Source: Atherix ibis (taxonomy: Eukaryota > Arthropoda > Insecta > Diptera > Athericidae). From it: a stretch of DNA of 64,000 bases. The translations under genes were made by a program, and so were the position numbers. Shown here in pieces: positions 56,318 to 64,000 of the stretch (positions are counted from its first letter, which is position 1; each line of letters begins with the position of its first letter). The stretch covers positions 24,778,811 through 24,842,810 of the forward strand of contig OY282605.1 in assembly GCA_958298945.1 (NCBI GenBank), in the 5' to 3' direction. The notes below the pieces were generated by a model that had not been told where the DNA came from, searched no databases, and worked only from the letters and a program-made list of their open reading frames with translations.

Positions 56318-57060
56318 GGCGCGGCAGAAAAGTAATGAGATGGGTTTTTTCCTGAAAATTTTGTTTCATTTTTTATACATCAATGTTATCTTCTGCAAAG
56401 TAGTTCCCTGGATAGTTTTAACTGGAATCCCTTTCAGCTCTAAAATGTAACTCTTTTAAATCTTATCGACAGTTCCAAAATGGCGTCCATTTAGATGTGT
56501 TTTAATCTAGGGAAAACAAGAAAAAAATTACGAGGACTTACAATAACCATTTTTTTTAGGCGAATCCTAATAATCTTCTTTTTTTTTTTGGTTAAAAACT
56601 CATTGATGGAGATAGTCATTTGACAGAAGGCGTTGTCATGGTGGTCTGCAATGTACGATCCGACGAAAAGGAGCCTTTTTCTAAGCCAATTGAAGGTCTC
56701 GTTTATCATTTTCAATGTGTAATTTTCAATTCCACATTTTCATCAGTTTTCGATGAACACCCCTCCTTCCTGAGAAGGGTTCATCTTCAATTTCATATCG
56801 GTTCTCCAAAAATGTCTTACGCCCCCGAAAAAATCGTTTCCTTAATAAGGAATGCTGCCCACAGTCTCATTGTTACTTTTATCTTTTTATAAATCATGCT
56901 CGTAACGTCATCAAGGATGGCGCAAAATTTAATGGCTCGAAATTTCGCTGTTCAATTTCACTTATTATGCTCGATAGGGTCGCATAATTACTATGACGAG
57001 GTTGAAACTTGTACTGTCCTTCTAGAAGAAAATGAGACCTTAAAAAAATTATTGTATTGT
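56318..57060 (-). pseudogene. Family X mariner remnant 4
   Basis: The left end GGCAGAAAAGTAATGAGATG is a mariner-type terminal repeat. On the minus strand, FLENRYEIEDEPFSGR and KLMKMWN (56700-56800) represent the N-terminal linker. After a deletion comes YIADHHDNAFCQMTISINEF (second aspartate, about 56630), then SPRNFFLVFPRLKHI (56495-56560) where the third aspartate position reads asparagine. The right part (56960-57020) is the X leader also found near 18750 and 1410. Confidence 0.65.
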
Positions 57061-59410
57061 ATGTTATTGTAAGAAAGGTTCCTCTATGGATGTGTACGAC
57101 AGTGGAAAATGGACCAGTTGAGGTAGTGGTTTCTAGTTAAAATGTAACTTAGGGGGTTCCGGTAGTCCTGCAGAATGCGTAGAATAGTGAGGTGCAGAAT
57201 TGGCATAAAGGTTTAGGACTGCTATCGAAAAGGAAAATTCAAGGTGGGAGGCTGAGGTAGTTGTTCATAATAGGTTTTGGTGGATAACTAGACTAAGACG
57301 TAGGATGAGTCCAGAAGATGGTCAGTATCTGGTATTTTTAAACTTGCTTGGAGATGTGGTTATAAACTTAACTGTGCTCTCAATACCATGGTCACCAATT
57401 TAGATGAGGTGGCATAGTTTTGGAAATGGTACAGGTAGTGAAAGAATCTTCTTGAAGTTGGGAGTACAAGAAAGGTAGATGTCCTTTTAGAGTGGAGTGG
57501 AAAGGATAGTTTTTTTGCAATTTTGTATAATATATTTATATAGGCGATAATTGTAAATAGTGAAGAATGGACTTGCGAACTCTCCAAGAAGATCGGTGTG
57601 CTACGCTGGCCAACCCTATGCAACGATAGCTTGCTGGCTCTACCTGTCCTAGTCGTACTATGGGCATCTTCTATATCTATTTAGAGATATTAATACAGTA
57701 GCATATCATTTAGGTCAAGAGTAGTTGACCTTACAACTTTCCCCCATCGAAATCTTGACCATCATATACGGAAATGGAGTTAATTTTATCCCAGTTTTTT
57801 TAAATATTTTGATTCCATCTGCCTCTACAGATAATTGTGATATTCAAAAGATACGCATGCACTCCAAAGGGGTAAGGGTAGATTTGGAGCTAAACAATAT
57901 TTCCTAGTAGACGAACCAACAATTTAAATTCAAGAAAATAATTTTATTCATTTTATGGCAGTTGTTTTTTCTTATAAAGGTTATTATTTTGTTCAACAAA
58001 AAATAGAATCTTTTATTCTAATGTGAAAAATATTAATACGAAAACTTTTTCTGAAAGAAATTCTTCCGGAAGTCAGCTTTAATACCACATTCGATAATTT
58101 GGCAACCGGAATTCAATATTTATACCCCATTTTAGGATTTTTAACTTATAAAATAAATTTTTTATCCAAATTACTATAAGTAAGTATTTATTTATTAAAA
58201 TTTTTCATCTAAAGTTCTTGTTCAAATTGTGTACATTTCATGTGTCATTTTTTTATGTTTTCTTTTTTTTCTTTTGCTACACCAGGAAATAATATTATTT
58301 ACAATTTTACAAAGGTAATAATATTATACCACGATAATATCATTAGTTAATTTAGTACTTCCGTTAAAAAAAGATTTTAGAGAAAAAACATGCCAGAAGG
58401 AAATTGCTCTTTATCGATTAATATCCAAATAATAATATAGAAAAATATATATTTTTAGTATGACCAAAAAAACTAGACTGTCAAATTTTTTCTTATTGCC
58501 AGTTTTCTACTATAAGTTTGTATTATTGACCTTTGACATCTTCGGTAATTTATGAATAGAAAAGAATTTTTTTAATCTCTTGCAACATAAAGCAAAAGGA
58601 AATTAACTTTGATAATAGGATATGTGTTAGTTGGTAAAATTCTTTAAAAAATCCAAATGGACTAATTCGAATATTTATTTTTATTTTTATTGTAGTTATT
58701 TCTTTTTTCACAAAATACTAAATACAACAAGAATTTATATGAAAATTTTGCTCACAAACACTGAATTTTTCTGAATTATTTGCCAAATAACCGTACGCAA
58801 GGTTTCAGGTCCTAAACGTCGGATTTAAACTCAAATTTTCTCCTTAGGTTCTTAAATTGTTTGAGGTTTATTTACGTAAATCCATTCTTTCAAGTAGTCT
58901 GGTGTCATCAAATCAGTTGATTGCAGTTGCCACATAAATTCGGAATTTTGTAAAATTCTTCGTTCATAAAAAATTGTTTCAATGTTTTGGAACCATAACC
59001 CCTGATTGCTGGGACTAAACATTTTTTTTAAGAATTGTCCTTCACAGAGTCGTCTTTTTAGTTCCTTCTGGTTGACCTGCTTCATTTTCAAAGAAATACA
59101 AATAGTGCATTTTTGGGGGATTCAATCCCTGGCATTCTTATTACCTCAAAAATCCCCTGGCATTCTCAGTACCCCAAAAATTGTTGTCTGTTGATGTATC
59201 AGTTTTAATGTTAACAGCAGGTGCTAAATTATAATTGAAATTTTCAGTTCTGAAATTTGATTTAAAAATGATCAATTCTCAAGTACATTGCCGTAAATAA
59301 TTCTGCTAGAGACCTCCTCCCGGAAGAAATCTCTCTTTCTCTGCATTTTAATAACTCACCTTTCACTGAAAGAGAAAACCTTAATGATCTTTACTAGTTG
59401 CTAGCCATTA
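57061..59410. other. Unassigned DNA
   Basis: 57120-57700 is more GC-balanced and resembles decayed retroelement sequence in texture, but I find no motif. 58850-59200 has open frames without a recognised domain. The rest is AT-rich. Confidence 0.4.
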
Positions 59411-60696
59411 TACGAGGGTCATTCAACAAGTACTTAGCCTACAAAAGAAAAACGAAAATTTTGGAAAGGTGGCAATTTCTTTTTCCACATAATCTCCTTC
59501 AAGCTCGATACACTTGGCCCAGCGATGCTCTAACTTTTTTAAGCCGTCCAAAAAATACATTTTCTCGAGGGAAGCAAAATAGGCCTCCGTGCCGACGATG
59601 AACTCCTCATTCGACCCAAATCTATTCCCGGCGAGTGATTTTTTCAGGTTTGGAAACAAAAAGTAGTTACAGGGGGCCAAATCTGGAGAGTACGGTGGAT
59701 GGGGCAGCGCAATTCGACCAATTTGGCCATGGCGACGGCGGAGGTGTGAGCCGGCGCGTTGTCGTGGTGGAACAGCACTTTTTTCTTCGCAAAGCGGGGC
59801 CGCTTTTTCTTTAATTCGACGTCAAATCGGCCCAATAAGTCAGCATAGTAGCGCCCCGTGATTGTTTTACCCTTCTCGAGGTAATCGATGTGGATCACAC
59901 CTTTTGAATCCCAGAAAACGGTGGCCATCACCTTTCCGGCCGATCGAACAGTCTTCGCCTTCTTCGGAGCACGTTCGCCGGGTGAAGTCAACTGTTTCGA
60001 CTGTTCCTTGGTCTCTGGTGTGTACCAGTGAATCAATGTTTCGTCGACGGTCACGAAACGACGCAAGAACTCCGCTGGATTGCGCTGAAACAGCGCCAAA
60101 CACGTCGCCGCTGTGGTCTCACGGTTGCGCTTGTTTTCCGGTGTGAGCAAACGCGGCACCCATCGCGCCGACAGCTTTCTCATGCCCAGTTCTTCGCGTA
60201 GAATATGATGGACCGTTCCTACTGCGATGCACACAGTCTCAGCTATCTCGTGACCCTTCAATCGACGGTCTACCAACACGAGATCGTGGACTTTTTTAAC
60301 GTTTTCCTCCGTAGCAGCCGTTTTCGGGGCACCTGGGCGTGGCTCATCAAAAACCGACGTGCGGCCACGAACAAACTCGTTGAACCAATTCTTGACGGTC
60401 GCCATCGAAGGAGAAGAGTCACCATACACAGCATCCAAGCGATCTTTGATTTTGCTGCGCGTTTTCCCTTCCAAAAACAAGAATCTAATCACCGAACGAT
60501 ATTGTTCTTTTTCCATTTTTGTGCAACCGACCGACACGCTCGCTTTCAAAGGCTCTCAAAACAAAACTAATGAAAGGAATCGACTGAAACTTTGACAGTA
60601 GGCTACTAAAAGATTGTACTGCACGATGGTAAATTGCTTTTGTGACAGCAGTTCCATCGGGCGGTGAGGCTAAGTACTTGTTGAATGACCCTCGTA
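59411..60696 (-). mobile_element. MAR-C mariner, full-length copy
   Basis: Terminal repeats TACGAGGGTCATTCAACAAG (left) and the complement (right, ending TGACCCTCGTA). They resemble MAR-B ends with a few substitutions, and the proteins are clearly related but not the same family. At 1286 bp the element is complete. The gene carries one frameshift and substitutions at key residues. Confidence 0.92.
59423..60549 (-). pseudogene. Mariner transposase (MAR-C), frameshifted
   Basis: The first frame (59644-60549, 301 residues) holds the helix-turn-helix parts (EQYRSVIRFLFLEGKTRSKI; RRLKGHEIAETVCIAVGTV), RWVPRLL and the first aspartate D169 in VDETLIH, where the usual tryptophan is leucine. The second is in HHDNAPAHTS. 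A one-base indel near 59705 throws the frame off after KLVELR. The second frame (59423-59680) continues with MAPCNYFLFPNLKKSLAGNR and FDSN/GSNEE-type C-terminal sequence ending GDYVEK. The third catalytic position reads CNY, asparagine for aspartate. It is inactive for at least two reasons. Confidence 0.88.
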
Positions 60697-61733
60697 CGTA
60701 GGCCATTTTTAATAGGCTCTATTACCTACAACAATAAAAAATTAACAAGTTATGACTTTTTTTAAAAATCCTTTAATTTTTTAGTAGCCACCTTTTATTT
60801 TTTACAAAATATCTTAACACTTTTCAAAACAAAAAAAACCAATTTAAATCTATTAAATACCATAAACTTCATTTACTTATGAGCTATCTTATTTTTAACG
60901 GACTTTGCCTTTGGAGAGAAAAACCCTACAATTTTAGTAGAAAGTACAAAGAAACCTTAAATAAAACAGTTGATACCCTTAAAAAGAACTTCTATAAAAC
61001 TCTCCGATAAGGAAGAATGTACGTAAGTATAAATGTAGATAAACTGGTCAAAAAATTTCTTTATCATTTGTTATAAAAACCATACGAAAAAAACTAAAAA
61101 CAAAATTACATAAATAAGATAAAAACCATAACCGGAAAAATATGAAACAGTAAAAGATAAAATTTTTAAGAAAACTGAAAACTGTGTTTATTATCATTAA
61201 AAAAAAAACACAAACAGATTGTAAAAAAGAAAGGGAGTGAAGATAAAAACTACTTGCATTTACTATCATATCGTATGCATATGTTATTAAATAGAAAACA
61301 TTGCATCGTTTGCATATGAAAACTACCACCAAAATGATAACAAAATAAACAAGAAGAAAAATTTGTTGACCGTTTCGAGATAGACTTGTGCAATGTGTAC
61401 ACCAATTTTTGTATACAAAAAACATCTGTTCAAATCATACACGGCTAGCAGAGTAGTGGTTGCTGAATATGTAAATTTTCAGAATTTCAATATTTGGAGG
61501 ACGTTTGAATGTAGCGGAAATAATTACTGGAGAATAATTACTTTATTATAGGTTATGGTGTATGGCAATCTTAATAACAACTTTATGGTAAAAACAGTTA
61601 ATAACATGAACAATTAACAGATATCTAACAACATGACGCTCTTACGTACGTAGGTAAGTACTTATTGCAAAGAAAACTGCCAAAAGTAACAACAACAAAA
61701 AAGGAAAAAATCTTAATCTATCTTACAGTATAC
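60697..61733. other. Unassigned AT-rich DNA
   Basis: The minus-strand frame 61048-61425 is Phe/Tyr/Ile-rich and looks like AT-driven chance rather than a membrane protein. Nothing else seen. Confidence 0.45.
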
Positions 61734-61810
61734 TATTGGGTGAATGCAAAAGTTATGACCGTTTTTTACATATACAATTAAACATTTTTTTTTAGATTTG
61801 TATTATTTAT

Positions 61811-62776
61811 TTAATCAATTATATAATTTCCATCCGTTCTTATAACGTTGGAAGTGAACCGTAGTCCGCCAAGCCATTTCTTCAGATTGGGGAAAAGAAA
61901 ATAGTCACTCGGGGCCAAATCTGGTGAATAAGCGGGATGCTGCAACAATTCCATTCTCAATTCCACAATTTTGGCCATGGAAACAGCGCAGGTGTGCACA
62001 CGCGCATTGTCCTGATGCAAGAGGATTTTTTTCTTCTTCAGATGGGGGCGTTTCTCTTTGATTTCCTCGCTCAACCGTTGCAATAACGACGCGTAATACG
62101 CTCCTGTTATTGTTTTTCCTTTTTCCAAGTAGTCGATAAAAATGATGCCCTGCGAATCCCAAAAGACCGTGGCCATCACATTGCCGACCGATGGCACAGT
62201 TTTTGCCTTCTTCGGAGCCCGTTCACCCTTGAAAATCCACTGTGATGACTGTCTTTTCGTTTCTGGAGTGTAGTAGTGTATCCAGGTTTCGTCCACAGTG
62301 ACATATCGACGAAGGAATTCGGCAGGATTGCGATGAAAGAGTGCCAACATAGCCTCAGAACCCACTACACGATTGCGCTTATTCTGATCTGAGAGCAAAC
62401 GCGGCACCCATCTTGCCGAAATTTTGTTCACAGACAATTTTTCATGCAAAATTGAAGCGACTGTACCTTGTGATATGCCCGTGGCCTCAACTAATTCGCG
62501 CACTTTAATTCGCCGATCGTTTAAAATCAGATCGTGGATTTTGTCGATTATTTCAGGAGTAGATACCTCAACTGGGCGTCCTGAACGATGTTCATCTTTT
62601 GTGGATGAACGGCCACGTTTAAATTCATTCACCCAATTGTAAACCGTCACAAACACAGGTGCAGATGTGCCATGAACTGCATCCAACTCGGCTTTGATTT
62701 CTTTCGGGCTTAAGCCTTTCAAATGGAGATGTTTGATGACAGCCCTTAACGCGCTTTTTTCCATTTTTATGCACAA
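61811..62776 (-). CDS. Chimeric MAR-B/MAR-F transposase frame
   Basis: A 321-residue frame. Residues 1-310 are MAR-B: helix-turn-helix parts, RWVPRLL (122-128), D162 in VDETW, D256 in HQDNARVH and D291 in LAPSDYFLF, so all three aspartates are intact, unlike the copy at 7475. From residue 311 the sequence is VIRTDGNYIID, which is the C-terminal tail of the surrounding MAR-F element in its own frame. The last 37 or so MAR-B residues and the left MAR-B terminal repeat are deleted. The catalytic core is complete but the normal C-terminus is replaced. Whether it would fold or act is unknown. Confidence 0.85.
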   Translation of the reverse strand: MCIKMEKSALRAVIKHLHLKGLSPKEIKAELDAVHGTSAPVFVTVYNWVNEFKRGRSSTKDEHRSGRPVEVSTPEIIDKIHDLILNDRRIKVRELVEATGISQGTVASILHEKLSVNKISARWVPRLLSDQNKRNRVVGSEAMLALFHRNPAEFLRRYVTVDETWIHYYTPETKRQSSQWIFKGERAPKKAKTVPSVGNVMATVFWDSQGIIFIDYLEKGKTITGAYYASLLQRLSEEIKEKRPHLKKKKILLHQDNARVHTCAVSMAKIVELRMELLQHPAYSPDLAPSDYFLFPNLKKWLGGLRFTSNVIRTDGNYIID

Positions 62777-62943
62777 ATAAATGTCGTTAACTTTAATCGA
62801 CGATAGAAATTGACCTACGCTAGAGATCGAGCTGAAATTTTGACAGCTTTCCTGTGGATAATGCTACTTACAAAAAAAATCTTTGCCGACACTACGAGCG
62901 CAATTTCTCGGATTTTCTAAGGACTTATTGAACGACCCTCGTA
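61844..62943 (-). mobile_element. MAR-B copy 2, left end deleted
   Basis: The right terminus (complement of TACGAGGGTCGTTCAATAAG) ends at 62943 next to MAR-F coding sequence. On the left, MAR-B similarity stops at about 61851, just after the sequence encoding RFTSN, and MAR-F begins. It is very similar to 7405-8669 throughout. Confidence 0.88.
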
Positions 62944-63775
62944 CCATTAGTGTAAAATTCCATAGATTTTGATGCGAAAAATGTTGTTTTATCATTTAAA
63001 AAATTTTGCAGTGATCGGAATAAATGAAAATCGGAAGGAGCAAGATCTGGAGAATACGGTGGATGCTTGATAACATCCCAATTCAACTCATTTAGCTTGT
63101 GTTGAGTCATCATAGCCACATGTGGTCGCGCGTTGTCGTGATAAAACATTACCCCTTTTCTGTTTAGCAATTCTGGTCTATCCTTTTGAAGGGCGATGTT
63201 CAATTTGGATAATTGCTGACAATATCGTTCTGCTGTAATTGTCTGATTGCGTTCCAAGCGTTCAAAATACACAATACCCTTACAATCCCACCAAACACAA
63301 AGCATACATTTTTTTTGATGGATTTCGACTTTTGAAGTTGTTAATGGGGCTTGTCCAGGTATAGCCCAATGTTTTTTTCTTGTCACGTTGTTGTACACGA
63401 CCCATTTCTCATCTCCCGTTTTTGTCTCGTACTCAAAGCAACACACGTTGAAACACGATCTAATAAATTGGCAGCCGACAATTGATGAGCTATCCAAACG
63501 TCGTACCGCGAAACCATCCCCAGACGCTTCAAATGTCTTAATACGGTTGTTTGGTTGACTCCTTTCATCGACGCGATCTCCCTGGTGGTTAGACGTGGAT
63601 TGGTGTCAATTATAACTTTTAACTTGTCGTCATCAGACTTCAATGGCCGCCCGGTACGTGGTTTATCAATCAGTGAAAAATCCCCAGATCGGAATTTTGT
63701 AAACCTATCTTCGTACCTATCGAACTTTGATGACAACTGCTCCATAAACTTCGCAAATGTTCTTGGTTGCCACAT
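62944..63775 (-). pseudogene. Irritans-type transposase (MAR-F), broken
   Basis: The N-terminal part (63383-63775) reads FTKFRSGDFSLIDKPRTGRP and LTTREIASMKGVNQTTVLRH, the two DNA-binding helices. A frameshift after LLDRV leads to the second frame (62925-63497): TGDEKWVVYNNV (first aspartate), KCMLCVWWDCKGIVYFE, YHDNARPHVAMMTQ (second) and PPYSPDLAPSDFHLFRSLQN (third). A small deletion after NDKT joins to FFASKSMEFYTNG, where MAR-B is inserted. Last codons, see 61811-61843. Irritans affiliation rests on the HDNARPH and SDFHLFRSLQ motifs. Confidence 0.85.
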
Positions 63776-63899
63776 TTAAAGTAATTTTTGATAATTTCTT
63801 CCCACCTTTCGTACTGTAATACGGCCATAACATAACGGATGTTTTGTTTTTTAAATACTCTAAATTTTTAAAACTGCTTACGTTAATATGATTTTATGC

Positions 63900-64000
63900 G
63901 TATTTTCATTAAAAAAAAAAGTCCGACAGCGTCAAATCGCACGATCTTAATGGCTAATAGACAACACCAAATCAAAAAATTCTGCGTCCTTGGAACTTTT
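63900..64000 (-). mobile_element. Family Y element 8, cut by the window edge
   Basis: Read on the minus strand the last 100 bases encode KFQGRRIF, FGVVY and PLRSCDLTLSDFF, the ISRFGDVNWPPRSCDLTPLDFF block of Y. The rest lies outside the window. 63841-63899 shows nothing. Confidence 0.6.

Larger units (their letters stand above)
61734..63840 (-). mobile_element. MAR-F (irritans-like) mariner, split by MAR-B
   Basis: The left terminus TATTGGGTGAATGCAAAAGT sits at 61734. The right end is decayed, with ACGGCCATAAC (63821) matching the complement of the left repeat's GTTATGACCGT. Between them, MAR-F coding sequence lies at 62944-63775 and its last 11 codons at 61811-61843. The gap is filled by a MAR-B copy whose left end is lost. 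The arrangement shows MAR-B inserted into the MAR-F gene near its C-terminus, followed by a deletion across the left junction. Confidence 0.8.

Noticed and set aside
59862..60570. Open frames of 94 and 121 codons on the + strand across MAR-C
   Set aside because: Antisense shadows of the MAR-C transposase, which has clear motifs on the other strand.
61048..61425. 125-codon Phe/Tyr/Ile-rich frame resembling a membrane protein
   Set aside because: Composition is what AT-rich DNA gives by chance, and no start context, family motif or splice site supports it.

Overview
This is AT-rich eukaryotic DNA, almost certainly from an arthropod and most likely an insect. A fly is my best guess. That rests on the mix of mariner-type transposons and on a few short exon-like islands with insect-like splice sites. 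No bacterial operon, rRNA, intact tRNA or CRISPR is visible. No complete host gene can be read. The window looks like intergenic or long-intron sequence filled with transposon remains.

Most recognisable coding DNA is Tc1/mariner transposase. I use local names. MAR-A (terminal repeat starting TACGAGGTCTGTTCAAAAAG) has five internally deleted copies, at 3071, 26372, 39468, 47294 and 54470. MAR-B (terminal repeat starting TACGAGGGTCGTTCAATAAG) is at 7405 and 61.85-62.94 kb, with a related MAR-C at 59411. MAR-D at 16366-17667 is the only copy with an uninterrupted 350-residue transposase, all three catalytic aspartates and both terminal repeats. MAR-E is mauritiana/Mos1-like (23286, 34740). MAR-F is irritans-like (61734-63840). 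Two copies of a DD41D element lie at 29787 and 53165. Family X is an older mariner seen as wrecks at 380, 18223, 29038 and 56318.

A still older Tc1/mariner-like family, Y, forms the substrate of much of the window (5468, 13738, 16306, 34445, 38830, 47226, 50229 and the right edge). Its transposase is recognisable only as scattered motifs such as SENPQVTV, TVWC and ISRFGDVN. Four Y copies have a younger mariner sitting inside them: MAR-D, MAR-E and two MAR-A. Near the right edge MAR-B sits inside MAR-F, and a deletion there has fused their reading frames.

Other content: the 3' end of a non-LTR retrotransposon (about 19.04-19.86 kb), a 42-bp minisatellite (12979-13608), a 28-bp minisatellite (21781-22480), a 92-bp array grown from Y transposase sequence (50.41-51.40 kb), several long inverted repeats, three tRNA-like (SINE-like) repeats and an unclassified dispersed repeat Z.

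Host-gene candidates are weak but worth keeping: an exon-like island with both splice sites at 24169-24233, a GC-richer promoter/first-exon-like block at 41.29-42.06 kb, a 56-codon open frame with coding-like codon use at 45069-45239, and a start-codon exon with a strong donor at 56117-56187. All lie on the + strand, so they could belong to one or more genes with very long introns. That is inference only.
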